A stretch of DNA of 64,000 nt from Rhodospirillales bacterium (GCA_020638395.1 JACKIP010000006.1:34442-98441), one strand, 5' to 3'; counted from the stretch's first letter, positions 44,555 to 56,619 are shown. Notes: generated by a model not told the origin, from the sequence alone. Numbers and translations: made by a program.

Positions 44555-45682
44555 TCAAATCTTCTCCAGCACCGTCGCGATGCCTTGGCCGCCGCCGATA
44601 CACATGGTGGCGAGAGCATATTTTTTCTTTTCGCGCTTCAGAAGAGCAGCGGCTTTGCCGGTAATTCGCGCCCCAGATGTGCCGAGCGGATGGCCGAGGG
44701 CAATCGCCCCGCCGTCCAGATTAACTTTCTTCGGATCAATCTCCAGCTCTTTGAGAACGGCCAGAGATTGCGCCGCAAAAGCTTCATTGAGTTCAAAAAT
44801 ATCAATATCAGAGAGCTTTAATCCGGCACGGGCCAGCGCTTTATGCGTCGCGGGCACCGGACCAATTCCCATGATTTCCGCCCCGCATCCCGCGACTGCC
44901 ACCGACCTGATCCGCGCCAGTTTCGGCAGTTTGTGCTGATCTGCATAGGCTTCTGAACAGACAAGGACAGCGGCGGACCCATCGGTCAGAGGAGAAGATG
45001 TTCCGGCGGTTACGGTTCCTTTGATATCAAAGGCTGGTTTCAACCCGGCAAGTGCCTCAAGGCTGGCATCAGAACGAATGGTGCCATCAGCTTTCACGTC
45101 TCCAATTGCCACTAGCTCGTCCTTAAACAAACCTTTTTCAGCAGCTTTTGCGGCTTTGTGGTGAGAGGCAACCGCAAATTCTTCCTGTTCGCTGCGGCTG
45201 ATTTTATATTTCTTTGCGAGGTTTTCGGCGGTTTCTCCCATGGAGATATAGGCCTGCGGGTAGATTTTTCCCAGCTTTGGATTGGGCATCGGGTTAAATC
45301 CGCCCATCGGAATCCGGCTCATAGATTCAACCCCGGCACAGATAAAGGACTGCCCGGCATTCATCTGGATATTTCCCGCCGCCATGTGAATGGCATTCAT
45401 AGACGACCCGCAGAAGCGATTAACGGTAGCGCCGCCGACACTGACCGGCAGCCCGACCAGTTGCCCGACGATTTTTCCCAGATTAAACCCTTGTTCGGCC
45501 TCTGGAAACGCGCAACCCATGATAAGGTCTTCGAGATCTTCCGGCTTGACTTTGGTCTCTTTCAGAAGAGCCCCGATCACCGTTGCCGCCATATCATCAG
45601 GCCGGACTTTTGCCAGATCACCCTTCATGGCGAAATGCATGGGGGAACGCTTAAACGCGCAAATAACGACGGACTGGTGCAT
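44555..45682 (-). CDS. Acetyl-CoA acyltransferase / thiolase
   Basis: 375 residues. The nucleophile is C91 in VNRFCGSSMNAIH, with histidine in IALGHPLGTSGARI, NEAFAAQSLAVL, and the second cysteine in MCIGGGQGIATV near the end. It condenses or cleaves acyl-CoA. Without neighbours, FadA-type 3-ketoacyl-CoA thiolase and acetoacetyl-CoA synthesis cannot be separated, though residues around C91 favour the FadA branch. The start at 45682 has GGAGAG seven bases before. The last 12 codons, the stop and one more base are duplicated exactly at 33286-33325. Confidence 0.9.
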   Translation of the reverse strand: MHQSVVICAFKRSPMHFAMKGDLAKVRPDDMAATVIGALLKETKVKPEDLEDLIMGCAFPEAEQGFNLGKIVGQLVGLPVSVGGATVNRFCGSSMNAIHMAAGNIQMNAGQSFICAGVESMSRIPMGGFNPMPNPKLGKIYPQAYISMGETAENLAKKYKISRSEQEEFAVASHHKAAKAAEKGLFKDELVAIGDVKADGTIRSDASLEALAGLKPAFDIKGTVTAGTSSPLTDGSAAVLVCSEAYADQHKLPKLARIRSVAVAGCGAEIMGIGPVPATHKALARAGLKLSDIDIFELNEAFAAQSLAVLKELEIDPKKVNLDGGAIALGHPLGTSGARITGKAAALLKREKKKYALATMCIGGGQGIATVLEKI

Positions 45683-45805
45683 AGGTAATCTCTCCAAAAG
45701 TTATAGTCTTTTAATAATCTATCATACTTCATAACGAACACCAGTAAACAAGCGGTAAAAATTCCGGCTTTAAATTTTTGAGACTTTCAATATGATAGAG
45801 CCGCC

Positions 45806-46492
45806 ATGATCCCTGATGATACCCCCCATTATACCGGACACCGCGACCGTTTGCGACAGCGTTTTGTACAGGGCGGGCCGGAGGCTCTGGCTGATTACGA
45901 GTTGCTGGAGCTGATATTATTCATGGCAATTCCGCGCAAAGATATCAAACCTCTTGCCAAAGCCCTTATAAAGGAATTCGGGGATTATAAAGGCGTGCTG
46001 AATGCTCCGCACGAAAAGCTGGCGGCCTGTGATGGACTATCAGCGACCTCCGCGATTGCGTTAAAGTCGGTTCAGGCCGCGGCACATCGTTTGATGAAGC
46101 ATGAAATCATGCATCAGCATATTCTCAATTCATGGCAAAAGCTGATTGATTATTGTACTGCGGTCATGGCGCATGAAGACCGCGAAAGTTTTCGCATTCT
46201 GTTTCTTAATAAAAAGAATGAACTGATCGCCGATGAGGTACAGGGGCGGGGAACCATCGACCATACACCGGTTTATGTCCGGGAAGTGATTAAGCGCGCT
46301 CTTGAAATTGGCGCGACGGCTCTTATTCTGGTACATAATCATCCAAGCGGAGATCCGACCCCTTCGAGTGACGATATTCACATGACCAATGATATTATAA
46401 AAGCCGCAGAACCTTTGGGCATTACTATTCACGATCATGTCATTGTTGCAAAAAGAGGCTACACCAGTTTCCGCGCAAAAAAGCTGATATAG
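45806..46492 (+). CDS. radC: RadC / JAB-domain protein
   Basis: 228 residues. The N-terminal helix-hairpin-helix region ([13 protein letters not shown]) precedes a JAMM metal site: the glutamate precedes [13 protein letters not shown], then [18 protein letters not shown] carries the histidines and aspartate. RadC is widely conserved, but its former role in DNA repair is doubtful, and the metal site suggests a hydrolase. The gene is divergent from the thiolase and leaves a gap of ~90 bases before the next gene. No mobile element borders it, unlike many radC genes. Confidence 0.88.
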   Translation: MIPDDTPHYTGHRDRLRQRFVQGGPEALADYELLELILFMAIPRKDIKPLAKALIKEFGDYKGVLNAPHEKLAACDGLSATSAIALKSVQAAAHRLMKHEIMHQHILNSWQKLIDYCTAVMAHEDRESFRILFLNKKNELIADEVQGRGTIDHTPVYVREVIKRALEIGATALILVHNHPSGDPTPSSDDIHMTNDIIKAAEPLGITIHDHVIVAKRGYTSFRAKKLI

Positions 46493-46584
46493 AATAATGT
46501 TGAGTAGGAATAAGGTGCTCGTCATTCTCTGGGTTTTTGCAGAGAGAGTTCTATAAAACCGGACAGACAGATAGATAAACAACC

Positions 46585-46968
46585 ATGTGGGCCATCCTGA
46601 AAGAATTTCTTAGCCATTACAAAAGCGTCTTATTCAAGACCTTTGTCATTCTGGTATTTGTCTTTCTTGCCGCACAGTATAACACCTTGGGTAAACGCTC
46701 CAGCGCCCATTTTCTGAATTTGCAAATTCAGAACGGACTGATTAAAAGCCTTTGTATCGCTCACAGCTCCCATGTCTATGTCGATAAATACGGTACATTT
46801 GCGGTTGTCAAAAAACAAAAAATCTATATACCGGACGAGTGGGCGTCTCTTCGCCCTCGCGAAAACCTCTATCTTGCCATTGCCGGATCAAAGGATGTTT
46901 TCGAAATAGACACGCTGAACGCCAAACATTTTATGGGCGAAGAAAAAGAAGGATGCAGGTACTATTAG
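46585..46968 (+). CDS. Membrane-anchored protein of unknown function
   Basis: 127 residues. One hydrophobic segment (residues ~18-33: LFKTFVILVFVFLAAQY) anchors the protein, leaving ~90 residues outside that look like a small beta-rich domain (SHVYVDKYGTFAVVKKQKIYI). No family recognised. It follows radC on the plus strand. Its stop TAG is formed by the first bases of palindromic repeat B (TTAGAGC). Confidence 0.6.
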   Translation: MWAILKEFLSHYKSVLFKTFVILVFVFLAAQYNTLGKRSSAHFLNLQIQNGLIKSLCIAHSSHVYVDKYGTFAVVKKQKIYIPDEWASLRPRENLYLAIAGSKDVFEIDTLNAKHFMGEEKEGCRYY

Positions 46969-47071
46969 AGCTTTGATCGTTTAGCTTGAGTTGCGTTGCT
47001 GCGCTCCTCACGTAGTTATATCTACGCTTCGTCGCTTGCGCCTGCCTCAATCAAAACGCTCTTTGCTCTAT
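46965..47071. repeat. Long palindromic repeat, copy B
   Basis: The left end TTAGAGCTTTGATCGTTT and the right end AAAACGCTCTTTGCTCTA are inverted with some mismatches, and TTGAG/CTCAA forms an inner pair. The core CTCCTCACGTAG, then TTATATCTACGCTTCGTCGC, matches copy A. It starts on the stop codon of the preceding gene and ends directly against the 269-base element at 47072. Confidence 0.8.
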
Positions 47072-47340
47072 GGTCTGGCTCCATTAAATAGGGTTCATTT
47101 TGTTTGAAAATGGGGCGTCAGATGCAAGGAAAGCAAGGTTTTGCGATGTGGTCACATCGGAAGTTCTTGCTTGACGCTGCAGATGCGCGTGCTATTTTCA
47201 AACCCGAAGGGCGCGGCACAAATTGGCCCCGGCTGCTTCAAATCCTTCAACCGTAGCGAGGGCTATGCTTTTCAGGATTTTCAGAACCGGAGACCAATTT
47301 CTGACACGCGCAAAATAAACCTATTTAATGGAGCCAGACC
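47072..47340. mobile_element. 269-bp MITE-like element with 23-bp terminal inverted repeats
   Basis: The ends GGTCTGGCTCCATTAAATAG (followed by GGTT) and its complement at 47318-47340 agree over ~23 bases with one extra base. GTTTGAAAAT near 47104 and ATTTTCAAAC near 47201 form an inner inverted pair. It contains no ORF worth reporting. It fills the gap between repeat B and purB, and its right end contains GGAG that lies 12 bases before the purB ATG. No target duplication is obvious, because repeat B adjoins on the left. Confidence 0.65.
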
Positions 47341-47345
47341 CTACA

Positions 47346-48659
47346 ATGATTCCCCGTTACACACGCCCGGACATGTCCGCGATATGGGCCGATGAAAATA
47401 AATTCAGAATTATGCTGGAGATTGAAACTCTGGCCGCCGAAAAGATGGAGGCCCTTGGCATTATTCCGCAGGGCGTTGCCAAAGCTGTGCGCGAACGCGG
47501 TGGATTTGATATTGCTCGCATTGACGAGATTGAAAAAGAGGTTAAACATGACGTGATTGCGTTTCTGACCTCTGTTGCCGAGCATGTCGGCGAAGAAGCC
47601 CGCTATGTTCATCAGGGCATGACGTCGTCTGACGTGCTGGATACAACATTTTCGGTACAGCTCAAAGACTCTGCCGACCTGCTGATGACCGGTCTGGACC
47701 GCTTATGTACCGCTCTGCAAAAACGCGCTCTGGAACATAAAGAGACGTTATGCATAGGCCGCTCGCACGGTATTCACGCCGAGCCAACCACCTTTGGCCT
47801 GAAACTGGCGGGGCACTTTGCTGCTTTCAACCGGGCGCGCCACCGCCTGCGGCATGCCAGATCTGAAATTGCTGTTTGCGCCATTTCCGGCGCTGTGGGA
47901 ACCTATGCCACCGTATCTCCCGAAGTCGAAGTCTATGTCGCCGATAAAATGGGGCTGATCCCCGAAGATGTTTCGACGCAGGTCATCCCGCGGGACCGGC
48001 ATGCAATGTTCTTTGCAACTCTTGGGGTTATTGCCAGTTCCATTGAGAATTTGGCCATTGAAATTCGTCACCTGCAACGCTCAGAAGTCCGGGAAGCTGA
48101 AGAGTTTTTCTCCAAAGGGCAAAAAGGCTCCTCCGCCATGCCTCATAAACGCAACCCCATTCTAACTGAAAACCTGACGGGTCTTGCCCGGCTTGTCCGT
48201 GCTGCCGTCATTCCGGCTTTGGAGAATGTGGCCCTGTGGCATGAGCGGGATATTTCTCATTCTTCCGTGGAACGCAATATCGCGCCGGATGCAACGGTCA
48301 CACTGGATTTTGCCCTGCACCGCATGGCAATGGTCATTGAAAATCTGCTGATTTATCCGGAGACTATGAAAGCCAACCTTGAGCGCACCGGCGGTTTGGT
48401 TTTCTCACAGCGGACCCTGCTGGCATTAACGCAGGCCGGAATTTCCCGCGAAGATGCCTACCGGATCGTACAATCCAGTGCGATGAAAGTCTGGGAACAA
48501 CTGGGACGGACAACCTTCCGTGCCGAAATCGAGGCTAACCCGGATGTGGTTTCAAATCTGTCCGCTGCCGATCTTGACCGGATTTTCGATTACAGCGCCT
48601 ACACCAAAAATATCAATTCCGTCCTGAACCACTTATTTTCGGAGTTCCCGGATGTCTAA
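47346..48659 (+). CDS. purB: Adenylosuccinate lyase
   Basis: 437 residues. The superfamily signature GSSAMPHKRNPIL (near base 48130) carries the flexible catalytic loop, and THQ-like HQGMTSSDVLDTTF supplies the first histidine region. RSHGIHAEPTTFGLK supplies the second. PurB acts twice in purine synthesis, releasing fumarate from SAICAR and from adenylosuccinate. ATG 47346 lies five bases past the MITE-like element, whose right end carries the only ribosome-site-like sequence. The stop overlaps the aroA start by eight bases. Confidence 0.93.
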   Translation: MIPRYTRPDMSAIWADENKFRIMLEIETLAAEKMEALGIIPQGVAKAVRERGGFDIARIDEIEKEVKHDVIAFLTSVAEHVGEEARYVHQGMTSSDVLDTTFSVQLKDSADLLMTGLDRLCTALQKRALEHKETLCIGRSHGIHAEPTTFGLKLAGHFAAFNRARHRLRHARSEIAVCAISGAVGTYATVSPEVEVYVADKMGLIPEDVSTQVIPRDRHAMFFATLGVIASSIENLAIEIRHLQRSEVREAEEFFSKGQKGSSAMPHKRNPILTENLTGLARLVRAAVIPALENVALWHERDISHSSVERNIAPDATVTLDFALHRMAMVIENLLIYPETMKANLERTGGLVFSQRTLLALTQAGISREDAYRIVQSSAMKVWEQLGRTTFRAEIEANPDVVSNLSAADLDRIFDYSAYTKNINSVLNHLFSEFPDV

Positions 48660-50028
48660 TACACATAAGCAATCTGAAGCTCTTTCGCCGTGGGGAATGC
48701 CGGCGGCGGCGGCGGTGGAGGTATTTCCACTCTCCGGGCCGTTTGAGGCAACTCTGGCATTGCCGGGCAGTAAAAGCTTTACCAACCGGGCGCTGATTCT
48801 GGCGGCGGTGGCCAAAGGAACAAGTATTTTGCGCAGTCCGCTGTTCAGCGATGATTCCTACTGGTGTATAGATGCCTTGCAAAAGCTTGGAATTTCCGCA
48901 CGCAGCGTCCGTGAAGACGACCGGATTGATATCGAAGGATTGGGGGCAGGGGGCTCCTTTCATTTGAATGATGCGGCGGCGTTGCCCTATATCGGTTCCG
49001 CGGGGACCATCGCCCGCTTTCTGCCGGGAGTGATTGCTGCGCGGGGTGTGGGGGAGATTACGCTGACCTCCTCTGCACAACTGGCGCGGCGGCCTGTGTC
49101 CGAAATGATTGCGGCGCTTCGTCAACTGGGGGCCGAAATTGTGTTGCCGGAGCACGGAGCGTTTCCGATGAAAATCACCGGTGGCAGTTTGAAAGGAGGC
49201 ACCGCAACCATCAGCGGGCAGCTTTCCAGCCAGTTTATCAGCGGACTTCTGATTGCCGCTCCCCTCGCACAAACTCCGGTAACTCTGAGTGTCACAGGGG
49301 GAATTGTGCAGGCAGACTATGTCCGGATGACCCTGTCCATGATGGAAGATTTCGGCGTTCAGGTTAAATATTCCGATGATTTAAGCTCTTTTTATATCGA
49401 GCCGCAGGAGTATCAGGCGCGGGAGATTACTCTGGAGGCCGACGCCTCGACGGCGACTTATTTTGTTGCGGCGGCGGCTGCAACAAAAAGCCGTATTACG
49501 ATTACAAATCTCAATCCGGAAACGCTGCAACCTGACTTTTTGTTTCTGGAGTATCTGGAAAAAATGGGATGTTCCGTCACGCAGGAGGCCGGGCATATTA
49601 TCCTGCAAGGGCCGCAGCAATTACAGGGAAACAAGGTTTTTGACTTCAATGCCTGTTCCGACAGCACGCCGGCTTTGGCGGGTATTGCGCCCTTTTCGGA
49701 CGGAGCCATCGAGGTGCGGGGCGTGGCTCATATCCGCAAACACGAATCCGACCGCCTGTCTGTGATGCATGGTATTTTGCAGCAGGCCGGAGTTGATGTC
49801 ACGGAATATGAGGACGGATTAAACATTATCCCGGTGCGCGGTATGCCTCGTCATGTTGTGGTGGACCCACACGACGACCACCGGATGGCAATGGCTTTTT
49901 CCGTGATGGGACTGGCGGGGGCCGGTGCAACAATTACTGATCCATCCTGCGTGTCAAAAACCTGTCCGAATTTTTTTGAATTGCTGCAAAAAATCGGGGT
50001 GCGGTGTGATATTGTGGGCGCTGTGTAA
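48652..50028 (+). CDS. aroA: 3-phosphoshikimate 1-carboxyvinyltransferase (EPSP synthase)
   Basis: 458 residues. The signatures are LPGSKSFTNRALILAA (residues ~38-53), YIGSAGTIARFLPG and DPHDDHRMAMAFSV near the end. The enzyme transfers enolpyruvate from PEP to shikimate-3-phosphate in aromatic amino-acid synthesis. A 25-residue N-terminal extension rich in alanine precedes the first beta strand. The start overlaps purB by eight bases, so expression is coupled. After the stop lies repeat copy 50068. Confidence 0.93.
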   Translation: MSNTHKQSEALSPWGMPAAAAVEVFPLSGPFEATLALPGSKSFTNRALILAAVAKGTSILRSPLFSDDSYWCIDALQKLGISARSVREDDRIDIEGLGAGGSFHLNDAAALPYIGSAGTIARFLPGVIAARGVGEITLTSSAQLARRPVSEMIAALRQLGAEIVLPEHGAFPMKITGGSLKGGTATISGQLSSQFISGLLIAAPLAQTPVTLSVTGGIVQADYVRMTLSMMEDFGVQVKYSDDLSSFYIEPQEYQAREITLEADASTATYFVAAAAATKSRITITNLNPETLQPDFLFLEYLEKMGCSVTQEAGHIILQGPQQLQGNKVFDFNACSDSTPALAGIAPFSDGAIEVRGVAHIRKHESDRLSVMHGILQQAGVDVTEYEDGLNIIPVRGMPRHVVVDPHDDHRMAMAFSVMGLAGAGATITDPSCVSKTCPNFFELLQKIGVRCDIVGAV

Positions 50029-50067
50029 TGACGACCGTCCTGTTCTTTATGCCTAATTTTACAAACC

Positions 50068-50140
50068 CGTCATTCTGAGCGCAGCGAAGAATCTTTTCTA
50101 TCAATGGGTTAAGATCCTTCGCCTGCGGCTCAGGATGACG
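50068..50140. repeat. 73-bp dispersed palindromic repeat (CGTCATT family), copy 2
   Basis: It begins CGTCATTCTGAGCGCAGCGA and ends CTCAGGATGACG. It is the same length as, and nearly identical to, the copy at 18329-18401; the differences cluster in the apical loop (TCAATGGGTT versus TCAAAGGCCC). It lies between the convergent aroA and M48 protease genes. Confidence 0.85.
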
Positions 50141-50170
50141 ATTCTGGACGTTCCTGTGAAACCTCTGCCG

Positions 50171-51517
50171 TCAGTTATCCGTGGGGGCGTTCTTTTCAAG
50201 GAACTTCAGGATATCAGAGGCTCTTAGGGCATTCTGACTTTGCGCCGGAGCGTGGTCTCTGACAAATTCTGCCAGGTGTCTGGCATCGTCCACACGGCCT
50301 TGCAATACGGCCTCTTCGGCCAGGTTCAGGCGGGCCGAGACTTCATCCCCCAAACGACCATGCGCCGTTGCGAGCAAGCGATAAATCAGGGGCGATTTTT
50401 TTTCTTTTTGACGGGCTTTTTCCAGCTCCTGAATCGCCTGTTGATAGAGATCGGTGGTTTCGGTCCGGTTGGCCTGTTCGATCAAAGCCTGCGCATAGGA
50501 GGTACGGATCAGTGCGGATTGTGGTTGCAAGGTCACTGCTTTTTGGTAGGCCGGAATGGCTTCGGCCACGCGGCCAAATTCCAGCAGCATTTGCCCTTTT
50601 AATTCACAGAAAAACGGATTATCCGGTTCTTGTGTCAGAAGGGCGTCTATTTTCTGAATCGCCTCTTCAACATGATTCAGGCGGTAGGCCGCAATGGCCC
50701 GTGCATACCGGGCGGCAACAGACGTATCTGTTGCCGGGTAAGCCCATTCAATTTGTTCCGGCGCAATAAACGCTTTGAGTTTGGCCTTCATGCGGGAAAA
50801 CTCTTCGGCCCATTCGGGCGAGGTATTTTGTCCCTGATAAGGAGAGTCTTTTATTTTTGTGCGCAGCGCATCCAGACGATTTCCTGTCAGAGGGTGGGTG
50901 CGGACATATTCTGATTGTTGGTTATCCGGCAACAATTCATCACTTTCCAGTTTTTGCAGGAATGTCAAAAGTCCGGTGGGGTTCATATGAGCGTCATTCA
51001 GATACTTTAACCCGGCCTGATCTGCACTGGATTCGTTCAGGCGGGAATTTGCCAGAAACCGGCGGGCTGCGACATTTTGAGTACTGCTGATAATGGCCCC
51101 AGCGACTTCCCCCTGACCGGAAAACACCGCCGCGCCAATGCCGAGCAGCGTCCCGATCATGGCTTCATAGGAGGCTTGCTCCATCGCGCCGCGCAGGCGC
51201 ACCAGATGTCCGCCGCTGATGTGACCGGTTTCATGAGCGATGACGCCGATAATTTCACCGGGATTTTCTGCTTTGTCGATCAATCCGGTAAACAGGAAAA
51301 TATTCGGGCCGCCCGCAACAAAAGCGTTCACATCGGGGCTTTGGACCAGAATAATATGGACGTTATCGGGGACTAGCCCTGCCGACGTAAACACCGGAGT
51401 TGCCCAGCTGCGCAGAGTGTCTTCGATCTCCGTATCGCGGATGATGGTTTGCGCCTGCCCCGCACGGGACATACCCAATAAACACACCAACCCAAGTAAC
51501 AAGCAAATCAGACGCAC
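50171..51517 (-). CDS. M48 family periplasmic metalloprotease with TPR domain (BepA-like)
   Basis: 448 residues from GTG 51517, chosen because AAGGA is seven bases upstream and the signal peptide begins there (LICLLLGLVCLLGMSRAGQA). The zinc site is GVIAHETGHISGGH, with the third ligand in NESSADQAGLKYL. Membrane-facing hydrophobic loops follow, then TPR-like repeats from about residue 255. BepA-type proteases degrade or help mature outer-membrane proteins such as LptD. The longer open frame would add 26 charged residues before the signal sequence. Confidence 0.85.
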   Translation of the reverse strand: MRLICLLLGLVCLLGMSRAGQAQTIIRDTEIEDTLRSWATPVFTSAGLVPDNVHIILVQSPDVNAFVAGGPNIFLFTGLIDKAENPGEIIGVIAHETGHISGGHLVRLRGAMEQASYEAMIGTLLGIGAAVFSGQGEVAGAIISSTQNVAARRFLANSRLNESSADQAGLKYLNDAHMNPTGLLTFLQKLESDELLPDNQQSEYVRTHPLTGNRLDALRTKIKDSPYQGQNTSPEWAEEFSRMKAKLKAFIAPEQIEWAYPATDTSVAARYARAIAAYRLNHVEEAIQKIDALLTQEPDNPFFCELKGQMLLEFGRVAEAIPAYQKAVTLQPQSALIRTSYAQALIEQANRTETTDLYQQAIQELEKARQKEKKSPLIYRLLATAHGRLGDEVSARLNLAEEAVLQGRVDDARHLAEFVRDHAPAQSQNALRASDILKFLEKNAPTDN

Positions 51518-51613
51518 AGGCGAATCCTTTTTTCTCCCTTTTTTACAATATAAGGGAGAAAAGCTGGAAGGGAATGGGGTTTTTAGGTTTGACACGGTGA
51601 GTTTTTAAAAGAT

Positions 51614-51720
51614 ACCATAGAGTTCCATTGACCTGCCACCCATTTTAACCCTATAAATGATGAAAGACTCTACTCACGTCTGGAGTAAATTTGGGTGGCA
51701 GGTCAATGGAGCTCTATGGT
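51614..51720. mobile_element. Inverted-repeat element upstream of the glucosidase gene
   Basis: Arms of 29 bases (51614-51642 and 51692-51720) are inverted with one mismatch, separated by 49 bases. The arm contains TTGACCTGCCACCCA, which resembles IS3-family ends. No ORF inside. It ends 26 bases before the glucosidase ATG and may shape its leader. Confidence 0.6.
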
Positions 51721-51746
51721 TTTGTGATAAAGATAAAAGGCGTATA

Positions 51747-53369
51747 ATGGAACGAAATTGGTGGCGTGGTGCTGTGATGTACCAGATTTATCCCCGTTCT
51801 TTTAAAGACACAAAAGGAAATGGGGTTGGCGACCTTAAGGGTATCATAGAGAAACTTGACTATGTAGCATCTTTGGGGGTCGAAGGCGTATGGATTAGTC
51901 CGTTTTTTAAATCTCCCATGAAAGATTTTGGATATGATGTTTCTGATTATCGGGACGTTGATCCACTGTTTGGAACATTGAATGATTTCCATCTTTTACT
52001 TGATAAGGCTCACAAGCTGGAGCTAAAAATTATTATTGATCTGGTTCTTAATCATACATCAGAAGAACATCCATGGTTTCTCGAAAGCAGGCAAGATCAA
52101 ACAAATCCAAAAGCCGATTGGTATGTTTGGGCTGATCCTAAACCAGATGGCACCCCTTCCAATAACTGGCTATCTATTTTTGGCGGGTCTGCCTGGCAAT
52201 TTGATGTTTTTCGTGGACAATATTACCTGCATAATTTTCTGAAAGAACAGCCAGATTTAAATTATCATAACGAAAATGTTGTAAAAGCCGTTCTTGATGA
52301 GTGTCGATATTGGCTGGATATGGGGGTAGATGGCCTGCGGTTAGATGTGATTAATTTCTGCACTCATGATAAAAGCCTGCGTGACAATCCCGCCAAGCAA
52401 GAGCTCAGCGCTTCCTCACAACTTGATTTCCCCGATACCTATAGCATGCAAAGTCACGTCTATGACAAATCAAGACCGGAAAACTACGATTTTCTGAGAA
52501 AATTACGGGCATTACTGGATGAATATCCGGATCGAATGGCACTGGCGGAGATCGGAGATGACGATCCCGTAAAACTGTCGGTAAGTTATACGGCATCTCC
52601 GGATCTGCTACATACAGCCTATAGTTTTGCTTTTATGATGAATAAAGGCAAAATCCCGACACCTTCTTTTTTTAAAAAGGCTATTTTAGATCAACAATCT
52701 TTTGATGGGGAAAGCTGGCCAAGCTGGGCATTTTCCAATCATGATGTAATGCGTGCCGCTACCCGGTGGTCTGGAACTGATTTTGATCATGATCCGAAAT
52801 TATCGCGCCTTCTGATCGTGCTTTTGTGTTCTTTACGTGGAACCGCGTTTTTGTATCAGGGGGAGGAGCTCGGATTACCAGAGGTACAAATTTCTTATGA
52901 AGACGTTCAGGACCCTTGGGGAAAATACTTATACAAGAAGTGGCAAGGACGAGATGGCTGCCGTACTCCGATGCCGTGGTCTGCCAATGATACGAGCGCA
53001 GGATTTAGTTCTTCGGAAAAATGCTGGCTGCCTATTTCTGAGCAACACATCCCCTTATCCGTTAGTGAACAGGAAACTCAACCTGATTCCCTGCTAAGAT
53101 TTACACGGAGCTTTTTAGCGTGGAGAAAGGGATGTGCCTCTATTCGATGGGGAAATATCCAATTTGTTGAAGAATATGCCGAACCGGTTTTGGCGTTCAT
53201 CAGAAATGAAAAAGGGGAGAGCATGCTGTGTTTGTTCAATTTGTCCGAACAGGAATGCTCTGTACCTTTGCCCGCGAAGGCTGTTTTGGCATTTGAAGCA
53301 TCTAAGGCAGAAATAAAGGCGGAAAAATGTATTCTTCCGCCTTATGGATTTTCGTTTTTCCGTCTGTAA
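51747..53369 (+). CDS. GH13 family alpha-glucosidase
   Basis: 540 residues. Family 13 regions: VMYQIYPRSFKDTKGNGVGD, IDLVLNHTSEEHPWF, nucleophile D200 in DGLRLDVINFC, acid/base E268 in ALAEIGDD, and the transition-state aspartate in FSNHDVMRA. The family covers oligo-1,6-glucosidase, alpha-glucosidase and trehalose-forming enzymes; absence of a signal peptide points to cytosolic use of oligosaccharides. ATG 51747 has AAAGG seven bases upstream; an open frame from 51657 crosses the inverted repeat. Lower G+C than its neighbours and the repeat just upstream suggest transfer. Confidence 0.88.
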   Translation: MERNWWRGAVMYQIYPRSFKDTKGNGVGDLKGIIEKLDYVASLGVEGVWISPFFKSPMKDFGYDVSDYRDVDPLFGTLNDFHLLLDKAHKLELKIIIDLVLNHTSEEHPWFLESRQDQTNPKADWYVWADPKPDGTPSNNWLSIFGGSAWQFDVFRGQYYLHNFLKEQPDLNYHNENVVKAVLDECRYWLDMGVDGLRLDVINFCTHDKSLRDNPAKQELSASSQLDFPDTYSMQSHVYDKSRPENYDFLRKLRALLDEYPDRMALAEIGDDDPVKLSVSYTASPDLLHTAYSFAFMMNKGKIPTPSFFKKAILDQQSFDGESWPSWAFSNHDVMRAATRWSGTDFDHDPKLSRLLIVLLCSLRGTAFLYQGEELGLPEVQISYEDVQDPWGKYLYKKWQGRDGCRTPMPWSANDTSAGFSSSEKCWLPISEQHIPLSVSEQETQPDSLLRFTRSFLAWRKGCASIRWGNIQFVEEYAEPVLAFIRNEKGESMLCLFNLSEQECSVPLPAKAVLAFEASKAEIKAEKCILPPYGFSFFRL

Positions 53370-53372
53370 TTC

Positions 53373-56036
<2,664 letters not shown>

Positions 56037-56160
56037 TTAAGAAGTCCTTTTGAGAAAAAAGAAGAATTTGGATTTTGGAATTAAAAATTACCATTAAAAG
56101 TTTAATGCAAAGTGAAGAAAGGGGGAAGAGGGATTTCGCTGCTTCCCTTCTTTTGAATGT

Positions 56161-56619
56161 TTACTTAATCGGAGCCATAACCCATTGTCGGTCGTCCGTT
56201 TGAAAGAAGCGGGCCTGCGCTTGTGTTTCTTTTCCGTAAACTCCCTGAAACATTTTCATGACAAGGTCGCTGTCGGACCTGACCGAGTACTGGTAATCGC
56301 AGATCCAGCCCGGCTGTCCAACCGCTTTTTCGCAAGCCAGTTTTTTGAAATCCTCTATTTCAAGCAGAGGCAGTTTTTTGCAGTTTTTGGGGTCAAATGA
56401 GCACACAGAGGTACATTTCATCGCCAGAATCGGATTGACAATGATCCCGCCCTTGCCCCGGCATTCATCGCCTATTTTCTGGATTTCGGTGTTGATTTCC
56501 AGATAGATCTTTCCGGCGGCCTGTTTCATTTGGGACGTGTTCGGAGGGCGATCCTGTCCGGAGCAGGCGGATAAAAACAGAAAGAGCAAAAGGAAAAGAG
56601 GGAATAAAACGCGCGTCAT
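56161..56619 (-). CDS. Predicted lipoprotein of unknown function
   Basis: 152 residues. The signal sequence ends in the lipobox FLSAC with C19 as the lipid site. The mature part has at least six further cysteines, several in pairs (CTSVCSFDPKNC), suggesting disulfides in a small outer-membrane lipoprotein. No family recognised. It lies between acnA and the tRNA-Val gene, on the acnA strand. Confidence 0.65.
   Translation of the reverse strand: MTRVLFPLFLLLFLFLSACSGQDRPPNTSQMKQAAGKIYLEINTEIQKIGDECRGKGGIIVNPILAMKCTSVCSFDPKNCKKLPLLEIEDFKKLACEKAVGQPGWICDYQYSVRSDSDLVMKMFQGVYGKETQAQARFFQTDDRQWVMAPIK

Noticed and set aside
51657..51746. N-terminal extension of the glucosidase ORF
   Set aside because: It reads through the inverted-repeat element and lacks similarity to GH13; ATG 51747 has AAAGG and the family N-terminus.
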